Source of the DNA: Lomentospora prolificans
Taxonomy: Eukaryota; Ascomycota; Sordariomycetes; Microascales; Microascaceae
NCBI GenBank assembly: GCA_029532625.1
Contig: JARFXM010000009.1
Coordinates: 2,852,001 to 2,916,000, forward strand
Length of the DNA stretch: 64,000 bases
Direction of reading: 5' to 3'
Part shown: piece by piece, positions 22,345 through 35,292 of the stretch
Layout: the number at the start of each line of letters is the position of its first letter
How positions within the stretch are numbered: position 1 is the stretch's first letter
The notes under the pieces: model-generated
Seen by the model: only the letters and a program-made list of their open reading frames with translations
The model's database searches: none
What the model was told of the DNA's origin: nothing
Translations under genes and position numbers: made by a program

Positions 22345-24845
22345 AGAGGACTAGTCGCCGCTGACTTTAATGGCCGGCACGTCCATAATACGTACCCGTC
22401 ACCTTTATGTCGTCTGCTCAAGACGAGAACGACAGGGGCAGAGAATCAGATCAAAGGGGCCTGGACTTTAACACCCGAACCTGAGCTTCTCACTGCCAGC
22501 GATCCAGCGCACACCGAAAAGGGTTTCGGCCGATGCTACCCTATTCCAGTTGCGCTTGTCTCATCTGTGCTCCGCAACGTAGTGCGGTGTATGAGGCAAG
22601 AGTGATCCATCCATGGCCAGGCCTCGTGGTAGCTGCAGCGCAGCGCTAATACCAAATCGAATTCATCATATGGATTCAACCATTGATTGCTAAGCAGGAA
22701 TTCTGAGCTACTGAGTCGGAGGAGTGGAGCGGGAATGCAGAATGACTCGGGGCCCCCTGTTCTGCAGCACAATGTACTACCCAAGTTCTGCCTGGCGCTG
22801 GCCGGCTGGTTTAGGGCCTAGCCGGACCCTGTCAGAGACTTCTTACAGGCCCTTGTCTGACAATACTTGGCGGAAGGCCCGGGATCTCAGGTTTGTCCAA
22901 GTTCCTATTTCCGGCTTTCGAATCCCCCAGCACAAACCCACAGAGATTCAGCGATACCCGACAAAAGACTTGGCCAAAGTCCACGCCTAATAATAGCTGA
23001 CAGCGAACAACGAACAGCCAACTTTAGATGCGTCAGGAACATTGAAGGCTTTGGCGGAAGATGATGCGAGCAGGTGATTCCCGCCGCCTCTCAAGTTTTT
23101 TCCTTCGACGATGCGCAAAGAGCTCTAGATAATAATACCTCCATTCATCTAACCCCCAGACTCCTCAACAGAGATTGATTGCCAGATATGCGGGCCGGTG
23201 CGCATCTTTGGCCCCAACGTCGAATATATTCTTTTGATGTACTTCGTATTAGTGCCGAGATTCTCTACTGGACGAACCTGCAGAAACAGACTCGGCTGTT
23301 AGGGCGAGAGCTCCTTAAAACTTTGTTTGGCCAGGGGTTGGACCTGATGCGCGGCCAATCACCAACCTGCTGGCCTCAGACACCAATTACCCCAAAACAC
23401 AGCGCAGGGTTGCAAGGGACCAGACTTAGACGTGGGCGGACGACTCGAGAAGTTGAGGCTCGACTCTCCTCTTGACTCAATTGACTTCCTCACTTGGAGG
23501 ACACGGTCCAGATCAAGCGCACAGATCACCATGGCCCAGACTACGACGTTTCGCTCCCACTGACAGGACCTATCCACGCCCCGTTTACCAAATGGTAACC
23601 ACGGAGCACCTCTTGAACGTTGAGGAGATTGCTTGTACTAGGCTCTAGATATCAAGAGAAAAAGAAATAGGGAATGGAAATAAATGAATAAAAGCGTCGT
23701 CAGCGGTGGAGAATCAGCATGATATGTTGTCCCCGGTCGTGCCATGCAAATCCGCTTCCGTCACGGTTGCCCTTGGGTCCTAATGCCGTGTGTTTCTCAA
23801 TCAGGCGGCGGTGCTGTGTTGTCACCGCGGTGGACGCTTCCTCTGCTAGCTGCTGGCTGGCCGGGCATGATTGTGCGGCAGAGAGGAACTCATTGTATCA
23901 CGGAGGCGCGGAAGCCGTCCTTCTTTACCGACAACCCAGGCAACACACAACATGATCTTCATTCATCTAATGTCAGAGACGATGCCGGTTGTACCCACAT
24001 ATAACACCTCCCTTCACTATTATAGGACCCCTGGTTTCCCACGCAAGTAGTACCACACGCCTGGCTTGCCGTCTACGCTGCAGTCAGTGGATAGCACTTG
24101 TGCGCCTATTCTCTCTTTCCGGAGCGAATGAAGTGGTCTGGGGTCACAAGATACCTTCCATGCTACTCCTCTGGGGAGATCGTGATGGAAATAGCGTACC
24201 CTGTCAAACGTTAAGGTCAAGACTCCAGTGACTGTTATTGACGACAGTTGAAGATTTTCGATACAGCGTGTCTCGGCCGGTAACCGAGACCCCGCATGGC
24301 TATTCTCGTTCGCTGCAGAGTAATCCAGAATGCGACATCAGGCCCGAAATGCTATGGAAGTTTACGCCAAAGCCGTTTTGAAGGTTTAGACCGCCAGGAC
24401 CTGGCTCGGTGACGTTTTGCCTTGTGTCTTGGTACATACTAGGCCCTAACCTAGGCTAGGCCCAGGACCCCAAGCGCACACATGGTGAATTCTTTACCGC
24501 CAATTCGGCCGGTGGTTTCTAGGATCAAATCGGCGAGCATCGTGGAGGTAACAAGCGTTCCAGCATAAATGGTTGAGCGAGTGCATGATATCCTAGGTCA
24601 CTAGCTACGGCACCATTCCTGTCACATTCAAACAGGTGTATGCGAGTACTAATAGAGCACAAGCTGTGTTTCCTTTCGTTGGTAGCTTGCGACAGAGGCA
24701 TATCTCATGTCACATTCTTCGCCCGAGGAGATTGAAAACTGGGGCTTCGTGTTGGCTCGAGGTTTGAAGCAAATCGCCACGGCTACCGAGCGGATGGATG
24801 AATCATGGTGAACGGCTACTTGCCCCGATACCACAATCTCTTCTA

Positions 24846-24873
24846 CCACACACACACATATATATGCACACAT
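24846..24873. repeat. CA/TA dinucleotide tract
   Basis: A short CA repeat passes into TA repeats and back to CACACA. It is simple low-complexity DNA in a gene-poor stretch. Confidence 0.7.
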
Positions 24874-27493
24874 AAATATCTCTCGTAGTAACTTCATAGG
24901 CCATGCTGATTTGCGTCACAGGGAGATTGAGAGGAGCATTGTTCCTGTGTATCTATTCACGCAAAATAAGCTCGCGAACCCTGTCCGCCAAGCACTCTTT
25001 TCCCCCATCAGCATGAAGGACGCGAACGCAAGGCCAAACCCAGCCCAGTCAGCATATCAGACGAGAAGATGACGACAGATCGGGCTGTTTCTAGTTCTAT
25101 TCCCGGGTCCCCCCAGTCGCTGATCCCTCTTTTCAGAACCAGTTTCTCCCTTGGTGTCAGGATATACGGCGTACAAAACGGGCAGCTCGACGACCAGTAC
25201 GGTTTTCCTACTGAAGACAGAACATGCTGGGGGTCCAATCACCGGGGCTAGCTCGCTCGGCAAGAGTGTATATTCTGCAGGCTAATTCCAACTCCTCAAA
25301 TCTACGAAGCGTAGAGTATCATATTCCTCGGTGCTGAACCGTTTAACCGAACATACACCACTATAAGCGTGCCGCTCCAGCCCCTCCCCAATGTTGCCTC
25401 AAGGCTGTAGGACACCCTTCCAAGACCTTCGATATCCGATTTCTCTACTTTAGATTAATATCGTCCTCCTCTAGATCGATCAGAGTTCCGAGGCTCCCGA
25501 AAGGTTCCTTCTTTTCGTCCCAATGCGAGACAGCTTGAAGCTCTTGGCCGTAGTAGCTTGCGGTCATCCCGCGGGGCAGTGCAAGAACGAAGCTTTGCTT
25601 CACCAAGACGGCTCCGTCCGCCTATCGATGTATCGTCATTCTCCGCAGGGATGGAGGATTAAAGCCAAGCCTTATGTGAAGGGGTGTGCCAGGGCCGGGA
25701 AACACTCGTCCCAACCGCCCAGCATCGAATTTGTCATTTTTTCTTGCGGTCCCAAAGACGATTTTGTTATCCGAAAAAACCGAGGACGCAGAAGAAGGGG
25801 GAAGGGGTCCAAGCACTGAACCGTCCTTCGCTCTGCGCTCTTGACTTCTAGTTGTTTCTCTTTCTTACTGATTGCGAGACGTTATGTACAAGACGGGCTT
25901 TAAGTTGACTAGTCCCGACCCACCCGGCCCTCCAACCCCGGACGCCGCCGCCATCGCCGCCACCGCCGTCAAAACCCAAAGAGGTATATGTGTTTCATCT
26001 ACGTCTCATCACTATCCTCAGAATCAGTTCCCCGTTAGTTGGCTGCCTCTTATTATTCCCCCCCAATAGTTTCGAGAACGATGGCAGAGAGGCATTTCTT
26101 TCCTTTCCTTTCCTTTGTCTTCGGGGTCGTGGGAGGTTCCGATTTCCGATTTCGAGGTACCGCGGGAGTTTCTTGGAGGACCGACGAGGAAATCCGGGAA
26201 ATGATGATGCTGAGAGACGCCGCTTTGGGAAGTTTCGCGCATCACGAAGCCGGCGGTCAAGTTGTGTGACTTCGGCTCACTTGCGTAGAATCTAAACTAT
26301 TGAGTATCCTTTTTGCCTCGTACACTCGTAGATATCCCTAGATTCGACCGCTGGCCGCAAAAGTCAACCCGCGAATGAACTGGCTGTCACTTACTCCCTT
26401 GGCGGCTGACATCTTTATCTCGCGACATGCTCCATTCCCCGCCTGCTCTCTGAATACCCTCGCACCACCTAACCCGAGATTTCCGAACTCGCCAGCCCAG
26501 GCAATGCAAGCATCGTCATCTCCTTCGGTTCCTCCTTCGGATGGCCACCCTTCCTCCCCCAAGCAGAAAAAAAGGCTTGGGGCAGACCAAGGCATGGAAT
26601 CCGAGGCAGATCATCGACCCACTGCTCATCTCACCCGAACGCCGTCTGCTTGTGAGCAGACCCAAAAGAAATTCGAGAGCGAGCTGATATGCAAACAGGG
26701 CATTAATCTAGAAATAAAGAGCTTGGCGGGCCTGGTGCTTGGATTGTCGAGTGAATCCGGTCGATCAGGCCTACGTGATCTTCCCTGAATCTCGTCCCTC
26801 TCATTTTAGCCCGATAAACGACAAAAATCAACGAGAATGAATATACAGGTGAATAATGGATGGAAACTTGAGCAGCCAGGTCATTTAAGAGCCTTAAACT
26901 AGTCAAGTTTGGTGAAAGATCTTTCGGCTTGGAGAAAGTATACATTTGGTACCGCTATTTACAAGAATCGTGAGCGCTTCTTTGTTGTCAAAGTCGGTGC
27001 TGCAAGCTTTTCGTTGCCTTCTTCGATTCCCTCCCTTCCCGTCCTATGATCCGCGCGAGCCTCCAGGCCCTATTTCCCTCTCTCCCAGTTCCCTTTCCCG
27101 ATTAACCCGTCAACTACAAAATGAACAACGAAACCAGTGGGGTTAACAATTCAACCCATTATTCATGACCAATATGTACAGATGCGAAGTGGATGATCAC
27201 TAAAAGCGGACAAGAGATAGGATAGGCGTTGCGCTTGCGGCTGTCTGGCTGGGGATATTGCTGTTCGCTGCATAGAATCAAAACAAGATCTTGGAATGCA
27301 TTTAACACCAACCCGCAGAATGCTGTAAAACGTGGAAAGGCAAGACATGGCCAGGCAAACGAAGTAAAGAAGAGGCGAAAGATCAACGCCGGCGTCAGTT
27401 GGAATGAGGTGTATAATGTCGTAATGGTGAAGACGAAAGTCCCAACTCTACTCCCACTGCAAGGTGCAGTGCTTCTAATAGATATTATTCAAA

Positions 27494-29054
27494 TCAAAAA
27501 TCCTCCATAAACCGAGAGGATGAACCACGCGAGACGTCTTGGGCTGTCAGTGACCGGCCCACAGCGTCAGGCCGGAGGGCCTGGGTGGGAGGGGCAGGCG
27601 GGGCTCGGGGGTCGGTGAAGGGGTCGGCGGACGGGTCAAGGAAAGGATTATGTTCGGTAACGGGGGTTCGTGCAGGGCTTGACCGCATCATGACGACTCC
27701 GCTAACAGGGCGCATCGGGTTGCCAAGTGCGAGCATCGGCGCACCACCATTTTCAATGTCAATCAAAGGAGGTGGAGGCTGGTCGGGATACGTCGATGAG
27801 GCGCCACTCATAGTACTAGCCCGCGGGTCAGTAAACCCATCTCCTCCATACTGGAGGACCGAAGGAAGCTTCTTTCCAGAAATGCGGTAGAATCCCGTCT
27901 CTTGGGATTTCGCGTTCGGGCTTGGGGGGCTCTTATAGGAGGCCAGACTCGACAACACGGCCGGGACCACAAACGGGTTTGAGCGTTGAGTCACTCCTCC
28001 GTCACCGCCACCATTTTCTCCATCTGCGATCAGGCCGCGGCTGCCTGAAGTAGGACCGTCGGATAGCCGGAGTCGTCCAGACTGCTTTTTCCTCCAGCGC
28101 AATAAAGCCATGATGACGAAGATGATGAGGGCCGCGCCCGCAACACTGCCAACAACGCTCCCGACGACGGCGGCCGTGGGCATCGGGCTATCCTCGCCCG
28201 AACTAGAATCTTCGATCGCAGTGCCCCCCTCGGCCACTCCACCACCGGAGGCAGTTCCCCCACTACCGGTACCGATAATGGCCGTGGGAGATTCAGTTGC
28301 AGACGTCGAAGTACCTGAAGACCGCAGGGTAGTGGAGCGGAACTTCGCGTGATGGTAAGATAGCGTTTCGTTCGTGTGGCCGAAGCTCGATATATTACGG
28401 TAACCTACATAGAAAGTTTTATCAGTAAACCGCAACTGTTATCGCACACCTGCGGGTTGAAAACATTAACCTACCGCTTGGTACTAGGGCGAATGATGAG
28501 ATAGTGGGAAAGACGGAAGAAGATGAGCCGGTTTCGAGAGGAGCGGCGTCATCATCAGTGCCAACAGTCGGGGAGGGTGTCGGGTCGGGGATGAGAACGG
28601 AGAGTAGATCGCTCGAAAGAGGAGCAATGACATCGAGGTCGGTAGGGATGAGACTCTCAACCTCAGAGGCTATTAAGCCCCCGGCTGCTGGTACATCGGT
28701 AACTAGCGGGGGCGTGGGTATCACAGGATCGGCAGGGGAAGCGGCGGAATTGTCAGTCACGGGTTCGACGACGGCGCCGGTCGTCGGGTCGACTAGAACA
28801 GTGGTAGGAGGAGAATAAACGGTTTTGATCTCGATGGGGGTGCCATCGGGACTAACAACATGAATGAGTGATACAGTCTGGTGGATTTCGGTAACGAGTG
28901 AATCGCTCGAATCGGTTAGCTGTCGCTTGTCCGAAATCGAGGCCAGGTCGGTAGTTTCAGCGAGGGTAGTATCTGGAGTATTGAAAAGATTGTCTGAGTT
29001 GGACACGGGTTCGGGGCCCTGAACGAGTGAAGGACCCCCCGTTGGCTCGGCCAT
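27494..29054 (-). CDS. Single-pass membrane protein with Ser/Thr/Pro-rich ectodomain and NPF motifs
   Basis: Two exons, 28475-29054 and 27494-28404 (70-base GT-AG intron, phase kept), encode 496 residues. Residues 1 to about 270 are rich in Ser, Thr, Pro, Asp and Val, as in heavily O-glycosylated stalks. One membrane segment follows at about 271-295 (VVGSVAGAALIIFVIMALL), then RWRKK, which places the C-terminal 200 residues in the cytosol by the positive-inside rule. The tail carries two NPF tripeptides (SNPFVVP, HNPFLDP) plus DPF; NPF is a known ligand of EH-domain endocytic adaptors. The plan recalls fungal wall-stress sensors of the Mid2/Wsc kind, but there is no WSC cysteine domain. The ATG used gives MAEPTGGPS, with no signal peptide, so a further 5' exon, or the TM acting as a signal anchor, is possible. 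The family is not identified. Confidence 0.8.
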
Positions 29055-32000
29055 GATGAAGGTGTTGTGAACAGCGACGGGAGGCGGCTGAAGCCGTGGT
29101 GGCTAGGTAGGTGGCAATAAACTTTGGGCTTGCGAGATTAGCTCTGGTTGTCCGGAGCACGAATGGAACTAAACAAGTGTGAAGCGAGTGACGGTGCGAA
29201 TGGATGCTGGCAAACTAGTTGACATTCGAGAAACGAAGCTTTTGAAATGCGAGGTGTCCGATCGAGCTATCGATATCCATGTTTTGGTGGGCATACAAAC
29301 AAGATGCCACTATTCTCTTTTCGCCGGGGAATGATGATTATAGCTCGATGTCCAGGAGCACCGAGGCCATTTCTAGGAAATGGCTGTTTCTAAGAATCGA
29401 TCTCTCGTCGTTCTGTCGTTTCTTCGGAGAGGCGTCTCGAGCACAAACACACCACCGTGCAGTTCGAAAGTTCAAAAGAGAACCCGTCGCATCATCCACG
29501 CCGCGAAACCGACGTTGGTGATGATGGCATGGCGCCGCGGCAATTTGGAGAAGAGAGGAAGGGATAAGAAAGCGGACGAGACGGGAATATTGGGGAGCCG
29601 GGTGATAATATGAGGTGTGGGTAGAAACAAACAGCAATGGAACTTCAGCAAGGGGGAAATGGGACGACGAGGGAAAACGAGGAACTTGGAATTCGCGGGT
29701 CCGGTCCACTAAGCCAGAGGTACCGTAGCAATAGCTACTTGCGTAATATCGAAGCGGGAGAAGAAGATGTGCCCAATTATCCCAATCGTCCCCCAATCAT
29801 CCTAGTGACCAGGATTGGCAAGGATAAAATGAAATGAGCAGAACGGGTTCCTCTTTCGGGGTGGGAAGGTACACACGCACTAAAGAATCAACCAGGCCAT
29901 GACTTACGTGGGCAGGAGATAGGATAATTTCGCTTGCAGCATGGGAGCGGAGTGGCTCGAGTGCTTGCTGGGTACCCAGGCCCAAATTGACCAATCAGCA
30001 CCGCCTTCTGGCTCTCGGGGCGCTGATTGCGCGATAGTTCCAGTGTGGGTGTGAGTGCAAATAGTGCTCGGGGGTGTATTGACGCTGCTGTTGTCTTGTT
30101 GCTATCCTTCAGAAGTGCGACGCTGCGAATACTTTGTTGGATCAATGCTTGGCTTGACCAGTGAACATGAGATGCTTATGATTTTTGTTTTTCCTTGGGA
30201 AGCCACGACTCTCCACTCTCAAACCAGTCACCAAATAATTAAGGAAGGGGCTCCTGGTCGCTATTTTCGAAGTCGGGCAGTGATGAGTGAATGGTGGGTA
30301 ATACCGAAGTTATTCTCGACTCGAGCGTTTGTTCCTGAGGCCAGGAAGAACCCGAACAGAGTCTGAAAGCTGGAATCCTAGACGCACACCCGCACACCAA
30401 GGTGTCAGAGAGTCGGGTCTTACTACTGGTGACGAAACCCTGCGGTTTGTTCTGGGTCGGTCACTGGCGCAATCGACTTGAATTGGGCGTGGAGGAAGTT
30501 CAGAAGTTGAGGCTCGCGTATGGGGCGGCAGAGATAATTATTGGAGAGCTCATTGACCGGACAGCCATACATTCGAGACTGCCAGGCAGACCTATAACAG
30601 CTGTCGCTCGGGGCAAATACGATGGTCCATTCCCTGGGCGACTAGCATGCCTGCCCTTCTGACATCACGATGGCGCGGGCACGCTGTATAATGCCGGTCG
30701 AGTGGATTGCGCGGATTCGGATACAAGGGCTGGACAGCCTATTCAGGCGTGATACCGGTCGATGTCCCCCGAACCCTCCCCCAAAATCCTGAACCCGGGT
30801 CGGACGTATGAATATCAGGAGGCTTCAAAATCCCCATTTTCCTGCAAATGGCCATGGTTCTTGTCCGCTTATTTTCCTGTTCCTGTTGTCTTGGGGTTGG
30901 CGGCTTAAGCTGGCTCTCGACTCTTTCCCAGGAAGGTTGATCACGGCTGCGCGCAACCTCGTATTCACAACATCCCGAAAAAGGACAAGCCCGGCCAAGT
31001 ACCCGAGCCTCCCCCAACAGGGCAAGACACACTACAAAACAAGCAGAGAGTACAAGGCGCTGTACATGCCAGAATCCATAAGCCCAATGTACAAGGTATT
31101 GGCTGGATATGAGGTGGATCCGAACAATAATGGCACAGATCCGCCGTTTGATACTGTACGGGTCCAGGCACCAAAGGTATCCCCCTGCGACTTCTGGTGG
31201 CTTATTTGGCTCAAGTACCCGCAGCTGCCAGATCACAGTGTAAACTTAACCTCCCGAGTGGCCCGATATGCCCGCACAGCTGGCTGGCTTGTCCTGTCGC
31301 GATGTACCCCGTACTTGCTTCGAGACCCTCGTGTCACTGTCAGTACACCGCGACTGGATACGAGTTCTAAGTATTAGTTGTGGGCGCGGGACAATGAACA
31401 AGCAGCATAACCATGAGAGCTCAGCCTGTCTCCTCTCACCATCGTGTTGAAATCCTTACCAGCAGCACATCAGCACTTACGAGCCACCTCGTGAGGATTC
31501 TTCTCACTGTTGGCGCGGTTCGGGAAAAGGCCAGCCCTGGCCTGCACTTGAGATGCCCTGCCGATCCTGTTCGGAACTTGGTTTTGCGGCCTGCCAGTCT
31601 CAGGCCAAACGCGGAATGATCGACCAATATCCTTTGTGCTGAAGAGACAAACGGGTGGATATACTCGGAGACATGCACTCATATTTCGCCATTATAAGAC
31701 AAGACAGGCGTTTTCAAGGCAGCGACACATGCCCCGGCTGAGCGATCATTGACTGAATCATTTAAGCAGTAATACACGTACATGGGCACCTAATACACTA
31801 GTAGACACACGACACACGCCGGTCCGATGTAGCGCATTGAATATTGATAAAAAGGAAGTCAAGCCTAACATTCTCTATTGACCTGCAGGGCACAGAGGCG
31901 CATCAGCCAGTCACTCCCACATCGTCCGCAAGTGAGGAGCCCTTCCCAACCTGACTGTCGAGAGTGTCGGACCTGCATTTCATTTCGCGTGAGGGGTGCC

Positions 32001-34306
32001 TGGTGCCCCACGCCCGTTGAAGAAATGCCATCACACTAAGAGGCGAGGAATGACAACACACGCACTACTAACGACCAATTAGTCCTAGCTATGCAGCCCG
32101 GTCCCGGTATGTGGATAAATAGATAACGGCGCCAATCAGCCAGAGAGAGGACCAGCCCAGTAGGAGGCTGTAGAAAATGGAATCGAGCTCGAGCCGGTTA
32201 ATAAGTCTCCCGCACCAAAGAGTCCGCTGTTTGAGAAACCTCGTTCGGAGCTGGGATATCGTGTCTTCCGACAGACCACCGTGCTCGGTACCCGCCGCAT
32301 ACGGGACGTGAGGCTCAAACACACGAGCGCTTGTGCTTCATCATTCCGGAGTAGTCTGTATCGCCCTCCTCTAGCACAGCGCCACCGATATGTTGACAGA
32401 CAGAATGACACCTGGGGGCAGCATGAGAGACACAAACACAAAATCCGTCCCACCATGCCGTGCTTCCAGTATCGTGGAACCTGAATAGCGAACGGGGAGG
32501 CTGTTCGCGCAAGCCTGGTTGCCCTCCACCAGAAAAGAGTGTCAGAAAAGAGTGTCTCTAGCTCACGGGATCTGCTGCTGCTCCGAAGATGAGCTACAGG
32601 CCAGCTCTACGTATCGCTCGCCCAAGTTAAACCAGGAATGCATTCCTCCAAAGCATTCCTGGAGACGGTGGGATTCCTTTGCTGAGGGGATAGGAAAAGA
32701 AAATCGACTACACTGCCTTGTACACACATCTCGAGGCAAAGATTTAGGTGGGCCAATTGATACCGAGTCGACTTCAACTCCACCAAGAATGACGAGGATC
32801 TTTCTTGACTCCAGCCCTACCATCGCTGGTCCTCGTCATCTATCAATCAACAAACCTGAAATCGCCATTGATGGAGATGGGTGGAAGCCAGCAATCCAAA
32901 TGTTGAGTAGTGATCCACTGTACCAGGCAGTGCCTCTAGGCCCCACAAACCCTTGACGTGGACAAAATCCTCCACATAACATACTTCGTATACAAGTATA
33001 TGCGCACACTTTCCCTCAGCATGTATTACTGTCCACTGTCTCTAGATGAGTGATAAATACTTTGCCAGCGGCTAACCACGCTGGTGAGATGCCGGCGTTC
33101 GGCTGCCCAACCAACTTGAGCCACAGCGCCACTCCTGTGTTCCACGAAACATATATCGGGAAGGACCTCGCAAGTGGGTTCGATAAGCCTCCATCGTATC
33201 CCCATCGGCGACGAAACTCGAGGGATGTCTCTGTCAAAGTTGGCGAATAACCCAAGTACGATGAGGACGTTCTCTCAGTCTGGTCCGCGCCATGCCCGGA
33301 AATTAAGTGGAGGAGTGCACACGGTTGGTGCCGCGCGTACTTGGAAGATAGCCAGGGCCAGGGTCATAAAGCAGCTCGATTCTATAAACCCAATCCGACT
33401 TGTCTGCTGACTTGAACGGGCATCAGATGATGGATTGATGCTATTACGTCGAGAAAAAGCTCGGTGGTGTGTCTAGGACCGGGCAGTTCCGGGCAGTTGC
33501 GTTTCAGCCGACATGGGGTACGGAAAGGGGGAGAAAAGCCAGCTTTCTTTTCATGGCTGCAAGACTTCGGAGACGATGGCGCCGCTAGGCGGCCCCGATA
33601 AGCCACTGCAATCTACAAGGCACCCGCTGGGACTTGAAGTTGTAGAATCGGAGACGCCACGGGGGAGAGATATGATTCATTCCTCAAGCAGCGAGGACTT
33701 CTCAGGAGGCATGAAGAATCTAGAATAGGGAGGCGTAAGTGGCTTCTAATTCAAGAGCACTGAAACTGGCTTGGAACTGAGGGACGCATCTACCTGTATA
33801 TCAATTCGCAAGGTTAGTAGTACCCTTTCAACAAACCGCGAGTTACATTATGCGTTCTGAGAAAAGGTCCTTCTCCGGCTGCAATCAGCGGCTTGGTACT
33901 TTAGTATCCTCCCCTGAGGTTGCCGGTACCATCCACCTTATGAGTGTATTCTTCTTCCCTTGATAGATGATTGATCAATCCAGTCCCGGTTCTTGCTGCG
34001 CAATAAAGTTGGAAAGAGACAAAAGGAGCGGGCCCAACAGATATGCCGCGGCCGTGTCAAATGCTATCCTTTCCGTGTTGTTTGCAAACGGGCATTGATT
34101 GCTATCAGCATTTCCAAAGTAGGCGCCGAGCCTGGATAGCCATACAACCCCGGCAGAGATTGTAACCAATTCGCTCTCGTCAAAATCCAAACCATCATGA
34201 TGGATTATATCTAGGACAGACCTCAATTTTCTTTTTCTTTCTTTTTTTTCTTTTCCCTTCGCATCTCCATAATCCTTTAGATGCACCATCCTCATCATCA
34301 AAGTCA
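29055..34306. other. Gene-poor region
   Basis: About 5.2 kb with no supported protein gene. The first part is the upstream region of the membrane protein gene. The longest frame (plus, 30808-31377) reads through compositionally random sequence, lacks any recognisable motif and is contradicted by equally long frames on the other strand. A 145-residue plus frame near 32519 is similar. I see no mobile-element signature. The tRNA gene closes the stretch. Confidence 0.5.
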
Positions 34307-34396
34307 GGGCCGATGGTCTAGTGGTATGATTCTCGCTTAGGGTAACACCCTCTGCTTAGTTGCGAGAGGTCCCGGGTTCAATCCCCGGTTGGCCCC
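34307..34396 (+). tRNA. tRNA-Pro (anticodon AGG) with an intron of about 18 bases
   Basis: The acceptor stem GGGCCGA pairs with TTGGCCC (one G-T wobble). The D arm is GGTCTAGTGGTATGATT. The anticodon stem CTCGC/GCGAG carries the loop TTAGGGT with AGG as anticodon, reading CCU and, after A34 modification, other Pro codons. The T arm is CCGGG-TTCAATC-CCCGG. The anticodon arm is interrupted after the base 3' of the anticodon by TAACACCCTCTGCTTAGT, the canonical site for nuclear tRNA introns. Removing it leaves 72 bases. The 3' CCA is not encoded, as is normal in eukaryotes. The A and B boxes are internal and intact. Confidence 0.96.
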
Positions 34397-34405
34397 CAAA
34401 TCCAA

Positions 34406-34410
34406 TTTTT
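34406..34410 (+). terminator. RNA polymerase III terminator of tRNA-Pro
   Basis: A run of five T begins ten bases after the tRNA 3' end. This is the normal position and length for a Pol III stop signal; a second T4 follows a few bases on. Confidence 0.8.
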
Positions 34411-35292
34411 CCTTTTGAAGGATTTCGTGATATTTTTTTGCTTGTTATTAACTTTTATTTCGTAGACTGGTAGTAATTAGTCTGTCAAATTCTCTTCAAA
34501 AATCGCTTTACCCTCTTCTGTAACAGAGCGTGGAGTGTCCTGGGCGTTGTTTCCCCCATCGCTGTCAGACCGCGGTGTAAGACTAATAATACGCTGGTGA
34601 TTGACGTTGTCCACATCCCAACGGGCTGCTAACGGGGCTGCTACCGCTCTCTTCCACAGTCGATCAAACCGCAGCCCTCTGAGTTAAGGTGTAGAAGGCC
34701 GCTGGACTATTCATCAAGTACATAGAGTGTTATACATGATAATATCTAATAAGTAGCTTGCGCTAACTCGCGAGGAGGATTAGCGAATACAGAATCCGTC
34801 ATTGATACATGATATATACTGGAACCTTCCTCTGCTGGTTGACGTAACTGGGCCGTTAGGGAATAGGACGTAACACGTTCAACGGACATGACAACGACTT
34901 ACTCGTGTGTAAGAACGCAAAGAAAGCCTTACTCCTTCCTTATTAGTCACCTACACGTTACGGTGGGAAGCCATGTCGGTGAATCACAAATCTCCTCGCG
35001 ACAGGGAACGAGTTATGTATTGATACTGACGGTCGCCGCGTCGAAGTTCCCCGTCCTTCCTTGAAGTCCATCTGACTGGGCAAAATATACCAGCATGAAA
35101 CGAGACGAGTCTTTCCACCTGCATTCGGAGTGACCATGGAACAAGCAAATGCTTCTCATCACGGGTTGATCTCTTTTACTTTATTGTATTCACCTGGATT
35201 GCAGGTGGTTTGGTATGATTTACAACAAGCTATAGCAAGTCGAATAAACGACTTCGGCTGCTAGCCTAGCCACGCTATTCCTAAGCGACAAT
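34411..35292. other. Intergenic between tRNA-Pro and CysRS 3' end
   Basis: No coding frame is supported. The 3' untranslated region and polyadenylation area of the minus-strand CysRS gene should lie at its right end. Nothing else is recognised. Confidence 0.5.

Larger units (their letters stand above)
20737..27493. other. Gene-poor region upstream of the transcription factor
   Basis: No supported gene in about 6.7 kb. From 20740 to about 21950 the minus-strand sense is strongly pyrimidine-rich with runs of T, typical of a long promoter and leader of a fungal regulator. Frames on that strand are Ser/Pro/Phe-rich by composition only. From 22 to 27.4 kb the frames are short and mutually contradictory. 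A 62-residue frame starting MAERHFFPFL (plus, 26081-26269) is too weak to call. There are no transposase or reverse-transcriptase fragments and no terminal repeats. One small tandem duplication and one CA/TA tract are listed separately. Confidence 0.5.

Noticed and set aside
26081..26269. 62-codon plus frame beginning MAERHFFPFLSFVFG, signal-peptide-like
   Set aside because: The hydrophobic start comes from a TTTCC repeat; no cysteine pattern or homology is recognised.
30808..31377. Plus-strand frame of 189 codons
   Set aside because: Random-looking composition, no domain, overlapped by comparable frames on the other strand, no promoter or splice support.
32519..32956. Plus-strand frame of 145 codons
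   Set aside because: No recognisable motif or partner exons; composition not distinguishable from noncoding sequence.
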